64,000 nucleotides of DNA, from positions 1 through 64,000 of the forward strand of contig JALLLS010000105.1 in NCBI GenBank assembly GCA_025094145.1. The letters are read 5' to 3'. Position numbers and translations under genes: made by a program. Origin of the DNA: Spinellus fusiger. Its lineage: Eukaryota > Mucoromycota > Mucoromycetes > Mucorales > Phycomycetaceae. This document shows, piece by piece, positions 25,244 through 38,600 of the stretch (positions within the stretch are counted from its first letter, which is position 1; each line of letters begins with the position of its first letter). The notes below the pieces were generated by a model. The model saw nothing but the letters and a program-made list of their open reading frames with translations. It searched no databases and was not told the DNA's origin.

Positions 25244-26225
25244 ACCACAACCACAACCACAACCACATCAACAAACACAGCAACAACCACAGCAGGAAGA
25301 GGAGCCGTCCTTGTCACTGTCATTTTCAGACTGTACAGTGGAGAACTTTGACCAATTTGTTAAATTTGAGGAAGACCCATACGTGGAAACAAAGCAGTCT
25401 TCCACTGCCACTGTACCGGGCGCAAAGAGCCCCAAACCCAAATCCAACCGCCCACCACGCCAACTAGAGTGCTTCAACTGCCACGTCACAAAAACGCCAC
25501 TGTGGAGAAGAACACCCGACCGTGCCCACTCACTCTGCAATGCCTGTGGTCTCTATTTTAAGCAGTACGGTGCCCACCGACCACTGCACATCCGTCAGAA
25601 AATCACGCCCAGCAAATCCGCCCTTCCCACGCCACCCACACCCGTAGCAGAGATGAATCTCCACCCAATGCCACTCTCCACGCCCCTGTCCCTGGCCCTG
25701 GCCCTGGCCACGCCTCTGGCCACGCCTCTGTCTCTGCCCCTGTCCCTGTCCCGCCCTCTTCTTCATCCTGCCCCTGTCCATCCTATCCAGCAGCATCCCC
25801 AGTGTGTCAACTGTCTTCAAAAGAACAGTCCTCTATGGCGTAAGAATGAGCGTGGTGAGCCCATCTGCAATGCCTGTGGGCTCTATGCAAAGATGCACCA
25901 ACACGACCGTCCATTGGCCATTCGCAAGGAGTCCTTGAAGCGACAACGTGCATGGGAGGAAGGAGAAGAGGGAGACAGGGAAGAAGAGAGTGTAGCCAAG
26001 ATCCAATGCCAACAGCTCACATCCAGTGCTGTCTCTGATTTGACGCTCTCCTCTGCCCTTTTCCCTCTTCAAGCCGACAAGAAGTGGTCTGAATGCAACG
26101 ACACCCGCTTCAAGAGTCTCTTGGGTCGTATGAACCCACAGCAGATGCACAACTTTTTGGGGATGTTGGAAAGACGCTGCCAAATCTTGCGTTCTCTTCT
26201 CTACTCGGATGTCAACTATGATTAA
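24948..26225 (+). CDS. GATA-type transcription factor with two zinc fingers
   Basis: A single exon of 425 aa. Residues 1-78 are acidic and Ser/Pro-rich; residues about 79-100 are a polyglutamine run followed by QP/QQ repeats. Finger 1 (about 175-200) is C-x2-C-x18-C-x2-C with TPLWRRTPDRAHSLCNAC; finger 2 (about 286-310) is C-x2-C-x17-C-x2-C with SPLWRKNERGEPICNAC. Both carry the LWRR/LWRK and CNACGLY signatures. The linker between them is Pro/Leu/Thr-rich and lacks the cysteine-rich motif typical of siderophore repressors (SreA-type). A conserved-looking C-terminus (FKSLLGRMNPQQMHNFLGML) may be a helical interaction region. The product should act in the nucleus binding (A/T)GATA(A/G) sites; targets (nitrogen, light or other) cannot be told. 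Confidence 0.9.
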
Positions 26226-26454
26226 TGTTGCAAGGACTTGTTGAAGGACTCGTTGAAGGACTCTTTATTTTGATTTTGTTCGTTCTTGCTCTGTATTTAT
26301 CCCTTTTCTTTGTTTATTTATCTTTCTCTGTGGCTTCTCTTTTTACGAGGAAAGCCTTTGTATATGTTCAACACATCCATACATGTACCTGCATTCCAAC
26401 CTTATGCAGGGCACTTTCTTTTCTCATTTCTATACCGTTCAACACATCTGTGCC

Positions 26455-26455
<1 letters not shown>

Positions 26456-26493
<38 letters not shown>
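26456..26493. repeat. (TAA)n microsatellite
   Basis: About 12 units in the 3' flank of the GATA gene. Confidence 0.9.
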
Positions 26494-26746
26494 GTTTACG
26501 CTTGTTTCTCATCCACCAAAAAGAAAGAGACTGTGGAGTGTAGTATACTATAGTATAGTATCCATTCTATAGAGCACATCTAGAGCAGACACATCAATAA
26601 CTGACACAAGCACTACCACCCCATAACTGTTCCATAGATGCTTGCAGTATATTCTTTTTATTTTATTTTATTCTGTTCTGTTCTGTTCTTGTCTTGCTTC
26701 TTCTTTCTTATGCTTAGTTGGCTAAGATATAAACAAATCAACAGTC

Positions 26747-26774
26747 CCAGACAGACAGACAGACAGACAGACAG
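26747..26774. repeat. (CAGA)n microsatellite
   Basis: Seven units of CAGA just downstream of the RPL27a stop codon, in its likely 3' UTR. Confidence 0.9.
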
Positions 26775-26799
26775 AGAGAGAGGACTTGATGTAGAGTTT

Positions 26800-27509
26800 T
26801 TAAGCGATGAGCTCAACAACACCACCAGCAGCCTTGATCTTCTCCTCAGCACGACGAGAGACAAAGCGAGTGCGGATAATGGCAGCCTGGCTAATGTCAC
26901 CCTTGGCCAATACCTTGCCGTAGCCGTGCTCGAGGGCATCAATAACAGGCACCTTCTCGGTGTTCTTGTACTGCTCACGGACACCTTCACCAGCCAAAGT
27001 CCAGAGGGTGTTGAGGTTGACGACGGGGCGCCAGTACTGGTTTCTCTTCAAGTGGAAGTGACGCATACCGACTTTACCAAAGTAACCAGGATGGTACTTA
27101 TCCATGTTGATACGGTGGTGGTGCTGGCCACCAGCAAGACCACGACCACCAGGATGCTTTCTGTGCTTTCCAACACGACCGTGACCGGCGGAGACGTGTC
27201 CACGCTTCTTTCTGTTGTGGTGAAGTCTGGTAGGCTAAACAAGCATGGAATGAGTTGGGTGGGTGGGTGGTCCATGAGATGGAATGGAAATGGGTGTTCA
27301 TGGGGATAAAGTTCTCCCGTCCACTTTATGCTCTCCTCTTCTCTCCTTCTCTCCTTCTCTCCTCTCTCTCTCTCTATTGTGCATCCATCTCGTCCACTCT
27401 CTATTTCCACTCTGCATCCATCTTGCTCTCTTTCCATCGCTCTAAGATGGAGGATAAAAACAGGGAGGGTGGGGGAAAAATAATACAGGGAAGGATCCAA
27501 ACCTACCAT
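26800..27509 (-). CDS. RPL28: 60S ribosomal protein L27a (uL15)
   Basis: Exon 1 carries only the ATG (27509-27507); a 272-nt intron (27506-27235) follows, and exon 2 (27234-26800) encodes the rest, 145 aa in total. The sequence [50 protein letters not shown] and the end [16 protein letters not shown] are diagnostic of uL15 (yeast Rpl28, human RPL27A). It is a cytosolic large-subunit protein near the peptidyl-transferase centre region. The intron is much longer than others here, as is common in ribosomal protein genes, and is C/T-rich (coding strand A/G-rich); I found no box C/D snoRNA in it. It converges with the GATA gene. Confidence 0.95.
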
Positions 27510-27665
27510 CTTAGTGTAAAAGAGGGAGTAACAGGCTCACCCTCTTGCTTCCATCCTTTAGCCACACAGTTCAAACACCGACCGGACCTCTTTATTGCAT
27601 AAACTAAGGAGGAAGACCAGAGATAATAATAGAAATAATAATAATAATAATAGAGGGAACGCTGC

Positions 27666-28301
27666 TCAAGATAGCATGGGGTGTCGCAGTATTAGCTCAA
27701 GTGACATACCAAGGGACTCTTTACAGACACGAGCGTAATGTTCAAAATGGTCCTTTACCTTGTCCTTTTCTGTGAGGAGAGCAGCATAGGTAGTAAGAAC
27801 ACAGTCATGTCCAGTATCATAATAGACGACCTCCAGCATCGTGCGTATCTCCTCGTGCGTGCTAGGCAGAGTGCCCGGATAGTCAAGAAGAGTGCCTAGA
27901 AGGGTGTCCTTGACAGAGTCACCACAGCGCCACAGGTGCTCCACGAACGAAGCATGGGGGCTCATGGGCTGGTAAACAACAAGACCGTGTGTCAACAGCA
28001 TTTCCTCTGTCTTGACTACAGGCAACAGACGCACCATGACTCTGTCTCTGAGGGGTGCAAGTGTACAGAGAACGTGGTGTTGGTACAGTGTGTTCATACG
28101 CTCTGGACACGGAAACTGAATCAAAACACATGGCTTGAGTTCCAAGAGCATAAAGGCTATTTCTCCATACAACCGGCTGTCATTCAGGTTCTGTTGGCCG
28201 TGGTCGGTAATGAGTTCATAGTCAGTAGGAGAAAGGTGCTTGAAAAAGTGTTCTTCTGCCTGTCGATAGTGTTGGAGGACTGTCTTTAGAGCACCTGACA
28301 T
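27666..28301 (-). CDS. Unrecognised 211-aa protein
   Basis: A single open exon of 211 aa starting MSGALKTVLQHYRQAEEHFF and ending ELILRHPMLS. It has good coding character, no transmembrane segment, no signal peptide and no low complexity, and looks globular and mostly helical. A central stretch, LKPCVLIQFPCPERMNTLY and RVMVRLLPVVKTEEML, looks like beta strands. I do not recognise the family. The open antisense frame (27936-28289) is a shadow. It lies head-to-tail with RPL27a on the same strand, 157 bp upstream of that gene's start. Confidence 0.65.
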   Translation of the reverse strand: MSGALKTVLQHYRQAEEHFFKHLSPTDYELITDHGQQNLNDSRLYGEIAFMLLELKPCVLIQFPCPERMNTLYQHHVLCTLAPLRDRVMVRLLPVVKTEEMLLTHGLVVYQPMSPHASFVEHLWRCGDSVKDTLLGTLLDYPGTLPSTHEEIRTMLEVVYYDTGHDCVLTTYAALLTEKDKVKDHFEHYARVCKESLGMSLELILRHPMLS

Positions 28302-29527
28302 GAGAGAGAAGAAAACACGGCTACAGGACTGCTTTCTGGTTCTCTACTGTTGTCATTCTGGGCCAATCAGTGACCAGAGAATAGATTCCGTGGCTATTGT
28401 CTGATCTCTCATGTTCCTGGCACCCAAGACAGCACACCAAGGGAGGGTGTGTAGTTATATCTTTATTATAGAGCATACAAGGGGCGTTGTGTCTGTAGAT
28501 GTCCTTTACACTGTATCTGTAAAACAGTGGGACAAATGTCAATAGAAAGATCAAGGCAGCATTTCACTCATACCAAGGGCACCAACAGACATTGGGATCT
28601 GTCAAATCTTAAGCAATTTCTATACTAAATAAATAAATAAATAAATAAAAAACAACAACAATAGACACCCTCATTGCCAGCATAGGGCGGAGATGAAAAA
28701 GAATGATAGTGGTTACTAGGCAACCTTGTAATAAAACCGTTGCTATGTATTATCAACACTGCTATCTTTATCTATTCAAAGTTATACGTCTTTAATGAAT
28801 TCATAAAGCTTATTACACTATTAAGATAAAATATATGTAAAAGGAAATCTGCATTTCAAACTATTGATTGCTTATTGAGGGCTACCTTATTTAGGGTTCA
28901 AGTACCGATGATGCCATAGATGTTCCCTAAAAGTGCTCTTAAGAATAGCGTTATTTGTACTATGCACTACAGGTGTTGTTTCTTATTCTATTTTGCAGGC
29001 ATGGAGTACACAATCCAAGAAGAAACAAAAATAAACTCTTATTTCCAAGGGACATTTTTGCTGTTTATATAAAGGCAGTACAATGGGACAGTCTAATGCC
29101 AGTCTCTTTAGCGTGAGTTGCTTCTCTTCTCTTTACACAGCACCAAGGGACAGTGCTTCTACTACTGCTCTTTACTGAAAAAGAAAAAAAGAAAAAGAAA
29201 GAAAGGGAAACGCAGAATCAAGCCTGTCATTCTTCTCGTGAGACAGCACAAGTATATCCACAGTCACAAGAGACAGTGGATCTTTAGGTCTTCCTGGCTG
29301 AGTTCTTATCCATGTGAGGAATCCCAAACAAGCGTCCACTTCCAGGCACTCTTGTTAAAACAGAAAGAAGCCTAGATGAGTTTATCAATAATAGTAATGA
29401 ATAAATAGATAAATAACAAGATAACTAAATAATAATAATAAAAGCACACATTGTAAAATGAGTGCAAACCATAAAACAAGAAGAATAGAAAGAGAGAAAA
29501 CACAGTCATGCAGAAAAAGAGGGGTCC
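28302..29527. other. Intergenic region with a small Tc1 relic
   Basis: No supported gene. An 85-codon ORF at 29118-29375 is lysine-rich at a poly-A/G tract and is not convincing. There are (AAAT)n at 28626-28650, a Tc1 relic at 28662-28745, and probably the leader or an unseen first exon of the large gene that follows. Confidence 0.45.
28662..28745 (+). mobile_element. Tiny relic of the 3' end of a Tc1-type transposase
   Basis: GACACCCTCATTGCCAGCAT followed by a G-G-C-G-GAGATG stretch encodes DTLIAS-(M/I)-GRR, the terminal helix of the transposases seen at 39-44 kb, and CCTTGTAATAAAAC matches the flank of the relic at 39040 read in reverse. Only about 85 bp remains. Confidence 0.6.
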
Positions 29528-29656
29528 GTGATTGGAGAGCCGATTCAAATAATAAGAGTGCCTTCTTTTGGACCTATTTTCTGTAGCCGCCCTTCACCGC
29601 CAATAATAAAGTGGCCTTGGAGACATGCACCTTGGACTGTTGAACTCTTCCAGCTA

Positions 29657-32600
29657 ATGTCAGGCAGTCATTCTAGTGGACGCATAAGAGAAACGATTAT
29701 CAACGTCACTCAGCCTCAATCCTCCTCCTACTCCTCCAATGACTATGGATTGCAAGACGACAGAGAAGAGTCTCCGCCCATGTCCAGGCGTAACAAGCCC
29801 ACCACAATGTCTCCCAAAGTAGAAGAGATACGCAAAATGATCCACCTTATACTGAACAAACTGTCCAAGCGAAAGAGACCCGCCTCTTCTTTGGCTTATT
29901 TGGGAGAACAGTTACGGTCTGCCAATGTCTCTGATCAATTCGAAAATGACGATACAGTGGACCTACTATTTCAGCTAAGAACAGCCCTGTCTCTATGCCA
30001 GGACACTGGACTGAGTGCTCGGATCCTAATGCAATGGTAAGCTAAGATAGACTAAAGAGAAGACTCATCCACTGTTAGTGATGCGACACCCAGCAACTCT
30101 CCTTCCTCCTCCAGATCCAACTCACCCGCCCTCTCTCCAAAATCCGCAACCACACCCATCTCCTTTGAGGGATCTCCCATCACAGTCCATTTTAACAGTG
30201 CAAGAAAGGACAAGGGTATTGAAGTTGATAAGATCCTCTATCTTCTGGAGGAACTCATAACCCATGATTGTCGGTTCAAGTCTGCTCATCCCAAACCCTC
30301 CCGCCCGCTTTACACTATGCAGTGTGTGCTTGTGGACATTGCTATTCTTCTTGTGGAAGTACGTGAGGATCCTGCGGGTCTTTATGCTATTGGATCCACA
30401 ATGCTACCTTCTTTTGAGACATTCAGTGAGGGTGTGCTGGCAGGCAAACTGGTCTCTTTCTACATTGACATTCTACTGCCCAAGATAATGGCCTGTAAAG
30501 ATGAGCCCAGGGTGAAATCAGAAAAGCAATGGGGACGCAAGAAACAGCCTTCTTCTACAATGCATGAGAATGGTAAAGAAGAACAGTCATACTGATAATA
30601 CTATCTGAATCCGTGCTAATGATCTTTCTATCATTGCTATTATGCTGTATACGGGGGATGGGAAATAGCCAATACCTCTTCTGTAAAATATCAACACACT
30701 AGCATAACAACTCCCATTATCAACATCCAGAGTGCAGACACAGAAGAAGCCCACCACAAGAAGCCTTCTCTTCCTGCAGGCCGCTCTTTCGCCTTGACTA
30801 TTGATACACGCCTAACTCATTCTCATGGCAACTACACTCCACGCTCCCCTACTTCTGCTACTACACCCACCCACACCAAATCACCCACACAACAGCACCA
30901 AGGGACCCAGCACCAATCACTCACAGAAGCCCATTACGCCTATGCATTGGTCACTCCTTTGCTATTTTTCATGATCCAATACCTCAATCCCTACTTATCT
31001 TCTTCCCGTAGGAGCACACAAACCAATCTCCTGTTTGTCATATCACACCAGTCGTACGCCATTAATAATTTCCATCGTGCACTGCGATTCATGGCCAAGA
31101 TAAAGCCCGACTTGTACCTTGATGTGCTTGATATCATCTCACACAGCACAGCCGAAGTCAAGTTCCGTGCTTGTCAGGTCTTGTTCCACTATTACTTTAA
31201 CAGTGTAGGACATGTTGCTGTAGCTGAGCCACTTCCCAAGTTGGGTCATTTGGAAGAGATGTCTGTATTAGAGAAGCACAGGGAACGTCAGGAGTACGAG
31301 AGGAATAGAGAACAGCAGCAGGTGGACCCTACCTTCCTAGAGACAATGATGGGCACCAATACTGCATTCAATGTTGCTGGTATCAACCGTAAATACCGTG
31401 GAGTGAATGTGAATACAAAACAGCCACCACAACCACTACAGTTGCAGCTACAGCCACAGCTACAGATACAGCCACAGCCACCTTACCCATACTCATACCC
31501 ACAATCTTCCATGAACAGACAGGAGGAAAATCAGGGTGCTATTGTGGATGAACCAATAGATACTACCCATGTTTGGTATCCTCATATGTTCCTCAAGTCA
31601 ACACAGCCAGACTTCAATGCATTCCAAGACATTGCAGGTCAAGTACCAAGTGCCACATGGACAGGAGAACAGAGCGTATTGGAGACTGTTATTGGAGAGT
31701 GCTGTAATGAATGTTACAAGGAAATAACAGACTATGGATTAAGATGCTACCAGTGTAAATGTAGTGTTCACTACAAATGCTATAACCAATGCACTGCTAA
31801 TAATGATTCGGATGTTATGCTTTATGTCAAAGAAGGAGGCATTCAGAAAGTAGTCAGTCCACAGTTCTGTCGTATTACACCCACAGGACGACCCTTTGAT
31901 CCTCCTTCTCCTCCTCCTCCTACCTCCCACGATCCTCACAGCAAACCCTATGAAGTACAGGTGGATCTACTTGGACATCACTTTCATCTGGTGAACATGT
32001 ACACTCTTATGCTCTGTGCCTGTTGTCGACTTCCACTGTGGGGTTTATCTCATCAGGGCTATAGATGTTCTTCCTGCAACAGATTCATCCACCCTAGATG
32101 TCTATCAGAATCAGAGAGACTGCAACACTTTAGCCACAAGGACTCTACTATCAAAGACTGTCAGCCTCTCCAGCCTCTCTTGGAGAGCGAAACAAAAATA
32201 GCCCAAAAAGACCTGTGCAGGGAACTCTCTGCCTTTTATCAAGACCTTATCCCAGTGTCTGAACATGACTTCATTGGGAAAGAGTTTGAAGAAGTGAGTG
32301 TCATGTTGAATATTCTGCTCATACAAGAAAACATCCTCCACTGTGGCGTGGCGGCCGGCTGTCTCCTGGTCACCTATTCTTCCGATGATCCATTGACCTC
32401 CAACGTCCGTCCTAGAAGAGACACTGTCACTACTCAACTATGCCCTGACCTGGAGAAAGCCATTCGTCTATGCACTCTCTACTTAACCTCAGGCAAATGC
32501 AGAGGCTCTTCTTTCTTCAATGACTTTTACACTACACATCAAGATCAATCCCCTCCCCCTCCTCCCCCGCCTCCTGAAGGACTCCTCCTCAGCAAAGAAT

Positions 32601-35600
32601 CTTATCTTTCTCATTTGGCAGCTATGATCAAGTCTCTGTCTAGATCCTCAAGTGAAGGCACTCTCCATTCCTCATATGAAATGAAACGGAGATCAGCTGG
32701 AGATGCTCGTGGCTTCTTACAGGTGGTGTCCACTCCCTTTGGAGACAGGTGGGGAGAAGAAGAGTACGATGAAGAATCCTGTGCACCCCAAGAGATGATG
32801 GAGCACACACTGCTGCTGTCATGGATCATGGAGAATCTTCACTTTAAAAACAAGTGGACAGCAAAACTACTGCTCCAGCACATGCACAATTTGGGTCTAT
32901 TTGAGCGCCACGATGCATCTCCTATTCTCTTTGGTGCTGATCATTATGGGACAGGCGATCCCATTCAAGGTCTTCTCGCTCCATCACCTAATGATACCAA
33001 ACCTATTCAGTGCATCTTCCCCGTTCCATTTGCCATTGACTGCTCACCTACAGTGGAAATCCTGATCGATGCCATTGAAGCCTGTTTTGAAGACATTGAT
33101 ATCACTTTGAATGAGTGTGGAATGCTCCTGCTGATGCGTCGGTGTTGGCCTGATCCATTCATGTCTCGCTACACAACAGAAAGATTGATCCATGCTATTC
33201 TTTCTTGGATATTCCAAGAAGATGAAAAACTGTCTACCCTGTATGCTGAATACACAGCCAATAAACAACAACTTCCTGGAGTACGTCAGAACAAGTGGAC
33301 TCATGCTGCTCAATTGGCTCTCTTGTCAAGAGTGAAGGTGTCTCCGAGTGAAAAGAAGCGTCAGAGCGCTGCGTTTGGAAATGCCACTGGGATGAGTAAT
33401 GATGCAGGCAGTGTGTATGTGACAATCCGCAGTGCCCTTCGAGACAGATATGTAGTGCCTTGGCTTTCCTCTCTACATGCCATGGATCCCAATGCTTATG
33501 CCACGATGCTTTCGGATGCCATTGAACGTATTGTGGGGGGGAGAAGAGAAGAATGTACAATTCCAGAGTGGATGGAGCAACAGAATGATAAGGTAGGAAG
33601 AGAGATAAACTACGTTTTATTAACACCTTTCTTTCTTTCTTAATAGAAAATAACCACTCAACTCTATGATGAGACAATGGGATACATATTAAAACTAAAG
33701 TCTTATGGATTGACATTTGGTGCTATAGACTCAATGTTGGAGAGATGGCTTAACAAGGCCTACAACGAATTCAACTTCCATGGTATATTGCTGGTAATTC
33801 TTTCTCTCTTTCTTTTGCATATTATGTTAGTGGGCAGTAGATGTTGAACCAAAAAATAGGAAAAGGAACCTGTGGAGCTACCCAATCTTGCCAAGTTATA
33901 TTCCATGAAATCCTCAGCTCCTAAACCCCAAGGGTTCTTCTCATTTAGAGGGGATGCTATTCATCCATTCGACACTATATTGAGATTGTTTGAATCTGCA
34001 GACAGTGACAAAATAGAGCAAGGTATTTGTTGGATTACACTTCTCCAACACTCTAGGTAAGTTTTTCTTTTCTTTTCTTTTCTTTTCTTATAATTAATGT
34101 ATTCACCCTTAACATAGTGTGGGCATTCCATCTTCATCGATGATCAAAATAGCAAACTTCTTGGTTTCTGCTGCCGTTCCAGTAAAAACAAGAGCTGAAT
34201 TCATAAAACTTATTTGGTTCCAAGCTGTTAATGTGCTGAAAACACCTACATTTCGCTCAGATGTGCTTGAAACAGTAGATTATATCAATAGAGAGACAGT
34301 TGATCTTCTCTATAGTGATAATGAAAGTAAAAATCTATCTGATGAAGATTTATCAAGGTACATAAATAAGAATTTTATTATAAACTCAAATGAGATTAAC
34401 TGTATTTTTATCTATGCATTTATTGCTGACACCCACAGTGCACAGACATTTATAAAGTACTCATTGGTATTGGCTTGTTTTGTGTTTAATTGTCCTTTGA
34501 CGAACATTACTGAACTTGATATTGTGCCTTACTTTGGAGATCATGTTGCTCGAGCATCGTAAGTCTACATAATAGAGATGATAACATTATTTACTCTAAA
34601 AAAACCTGAATAGACAAAACAAGCGTTCTTCATTGAATAAAGATACACTGGTACCAGTAGATATTAACACAGATACGCCCATCATCCGTTGTATACAAGC
34701 TTATCTTCACTACAAGGAACTCAATGTGGGCCAAGAAATTATCAAAACTTTTTATGCATTGACCTATTGGGGAATGAATATCACCAACAAACAAGACTTC
34801 CTTCTCAAGTGCATACCATTTCTTATTCCAGCGTAAGTTAATCTTGAATTTTGGGGGGTTTTTTTTTTCAAATGAGGAGGCTTATTTATTCACTATCTTG
34901 TTTATTAGAATTTGGGACATGCTTCCTCCGGACTATAATCATATAAATGATATCAACTTGAATCTTCTGATGAAATTGCTTAATATCAGTGTTGAAGAAT
35001 TTCATGTTTATGTCTACAGGATATTTGATGATTCTAATTGGGAAGTCAGGTAAAAGAATTGTCTTTTTTATTATTATTTTATTATTATTTTCAACAAGAT
35101 ATCTTACTGGTTTTTTTTTCTATATCTCTATATAAATATAAATATATAGATACCGTGGATTAGATCACCTCCATGGATTGTTTACAAATATGGATTCTAC
35201 ATTCCAAACAAAGTGGCTACAGTTACTACCTCATCTTGGTCCATTATTCAGTCGATTTGTTGAATGTCTGTGGGATAAAGAAGTAAGTCACCATGCTAAT
35301 GTCCTGAATCTCATTTTAATTACCTTTGCTATGAATACTTTCTCTTTTTTTTTGTATTTTTTTGTATTTATATATAGGAATATGTACGCTCTAAAGCATT
35401 TGCACTTATTCGAATATTCAGCACATTACATATCCGTTCAGCCTTTTGGTGTTGGGAGGCTTACTTTATGGCGGCTTCAGATAGACAAAGAGTGAACCTA
35501 GTTAGCTTAATGGTCAAATTCCATGCTCTGTTTCCAGACTGGCAAGTACTTCAATGGGATGCTTTAATAGGCGCTTTTGATGAGAGAATGATGGATAGAC

Positions 35601-38600
35601 CTGATACTATCCCAATGAATATTCTTGAACAAACTATCCCACTTAAGAATGGAGAAGGAGAAAGCGTTAGTCATTCAACCACTTCTCCTGATGAGGATGC
35701 AAATAATAGCAAGGCTCTTATGCTCTCACTTGCATTGCAAATGCTCAGCCATCATTTGGAAATTAGTCAAGAGCAGCTTACTCGCATCAAATTTCTGCTG
35801 GTTGAACATATGGGATTCACTAACTGTCAACGCTATTCAAATTCTTCTAATGTCTGGGTGGTTACATTTGATGAACTACATTATGATCCAAAAGACGCTG
35901 CCCAAGAATCTATCATGATTTCATGCTCTCGTGGATTAAAGCAGATTATGGATGGTTTCTCAGCCCTTTCTCCTGAAACAGTTGTATCTATTGCATCAGA
36001 TATATTGGACCAGAATCGTCTGAAACTCACTGAAAAGACAAGTCCTGGAATCCAATTCATTGATGTTGTGCTGAGAATATTTGATTCATCCATTGATCTA
36101 GCAAAGATCAAACATATTATTCTTAAGGCATGGCTTGAGATAGTGCTAATTATTGTCTACAAGGTAAAATGACTCTCATGAATTCTATGAAAATGCTCAC
36201 TCATTAAAAAATAGCATAATATTCTAGCTCCAGAGTATGAGATGGGAATCGTTGTGTGTATAAAGCAAATTATCGAGCTCTTAACTAAGGAGATCAGCGA
36301 AGAAAACAAACTTATTATTCTTGAGATTCTAATATGTCTTCTTCGACGATCGGATCATCTCACTGCCATGATACTATCAAAACAAATCATGGCTCTAGGA
36401 AAACTAATGACTAAACTCGAAGGCAAGGCTACAGAGCCTTTGTTCCTAAAGGCAAAACAGTTACTGAAGAATGGGTTCTTTCGATTCTCTGGTGCAGGTC
36501 TTTTTGTGTTATTGTTCAAGGTAAGAAGAATATAATAATCTCTCGAGTTGGATAGCTGACTGTGTCTATAGAACCAGATAGACCCAGAATCAATGGGCCA
36601 ACCTGTGGATCTATTCTATATGCTTCGTTCAGTCATTGATGCTGAGGACATTGTACCAGAAGAAGACACACATGAAGTCGTTTATCTTCGTGATCAGCCA
36701 GTTCGCGATGTAATAGATAAGATAATGAAGCAACAAATGGATCGAAAAGCATTTTCAAATATTCTGTATAATATGGGACAGTATATTGAAACAGTGCATT
36801 CTCATCCATATTCAGAGACAATACTAGATGGTAAAATATATACCTTTCACCTTATTTATATCTCTATATCTTGTTGTATTTATTTACTCATACTTCTCGC
36901 TTCTAGATTATTCATCTTTCTTGACTGCACTTGTCAAACATACATCTGACTGGAAACATTCAGATTGGGATATTAGCCCTGTGTTTTCTATGTCAGCTAG
37001 ATTGTTGAAGGAACATCCTTATCACTTCTCGGTAAATCTCTTAATATCAGTGATTTGATTAGATTGACTTTTTTTTTAGATTCTTCTTCCTTCTATTCAA
37101 CTACTATTTAAACACGGAATATCCAGCTGCAACTTAAAGCCTGAATGTATTGTAAAGGTCATGGCCGCCTATTACTCCATTTCTTCCATTCCTGGTGTTT
37201 CTTCTCAGAATGTGTTTGCGGATACCATCATTGAAGAAGTTAAATTAGGAATGAACAATCGCTTACACTTGAACAATGATACTTTATTGACCTTATGTCA
37301 GGTAACATGTGCACTGGTGGAACACCCGTTTTTTAAATACTACATACTAACTGACCTTACAATGATAATAGATTATTCTATGGGATGATAGAAAGGATAC
37401 ACAATCTTGGTACGAATCCATAGAAAGAGAGTTTATAGAAATGCTCCATGGTCGTCAAAATCATCGCTACTTTGAAAACAAGCTACCTACTCTTTTGGAA
37501 GCTGCCTCCAACTTCCTCAAAGCACAATCTGTAGTGTCGTCTTTTACAGAGACACATTTCAAGACATATACTATAGTGTCTCATCTTCTAGTATCGATCT
37601 GTGCAAAAAGTCCACAGTACATGGCTCAAACACGTGGGTTACAAAGGGTAATGAAAGAGAAAGACTCGAACTTATGTGATATTTTTATATATACTAATGC
37701 ATGCCTCATCTACTTTTATAGCTCGATGAAACACGACACTGCCTACGATTCCTTAGTTGGTTTATCCTTGGACTCCTATCCAATGACTCTGAGTTTTGTT
37801 TAATAGACTTGGTTGGATTTGAAGACATCATTACGGATTTATTGACACAAACATTTAACTCTGTTCAAAATGGATTTGATAATTCGGATTTCAACTTTGA
37901 TTATGGCTCCTCAGGTGAAGCATTCTCTTTATGCTTTCTTGTTCTTAAGGGTTGGATCTTATTAAGATTGAGGGTGATGAATGTCAGCGAAAAAGAAAAA
38001 AAAAATATATCTGTTCTATCCGAACCCTTGATGCTATGGATGTCAGTATGGCCAGCATTACGAAGAATTTTGGACAGTATTCAACTGGCATCTCTTGTTG
38101 TAAGTTGGGATGAAGTGTTTTAACTTTAACACTCTTATTAATACCTACTTTTTAGTCTAGTAGCTCTGGACTACTCATTTGGAATGACTTTACATCCTTG
38201 CTGAAATTCTTGTTTGCCTGTCGTAGTAGTATTATTTTGGTGAATGCACATGAGTGGAAGGATTTTCTTGATGCTTTCTTGGGACAAGTAAGACTCATTT
38301 TCTCTTTTCTTTTTATATATTTATATAAAACCATAACTATATGTTATTGTCTATATTTCATACTTGCAATAATAATGTTGACTTCTTTGCTTTAGCTGTC
38401 AATTACAAATGGGTTTGATGACTTCATAAGTAGTAGCAATGAGGAAAATACACCACTCTACATATTTGGAAAGCAATTGACAAGCATTCGAAACATGTTT
38501 GATGTTCCACCTGTTCAAGTGCCAGCCACTGTATTGATTGACCAACTTTTAATTGAACTTGGCAACATAATGCGATCACAGGCCGAGAATTTAGGGTTTT

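Noticed and set aside
25071..25323. Leucine- and valine-rich ORFs opposite the GATA gene
   Set aside because: They arise from reading the CAG/CAA repeat on the other strand and in other frames.
26638..27309. 223-codon plus-strand ORF
   Set aside because: It is antisense to RPL27a and gives low-complexity, unrecognisable protein; a shadow of the conserved gene.
29118..29375. 85-codon ORF upstream of the giant gene
   Set aside because: It passes through an A/G tract encoding poly-Lys and shows no family resemblance; a first exon of the giant gene here could not be demonstrated.
33234..33716. 160-codon minus-strand ORF
   Set aside because: Antisense to the conserved exons 3 and 4 of the giant gene; no recognisable features.
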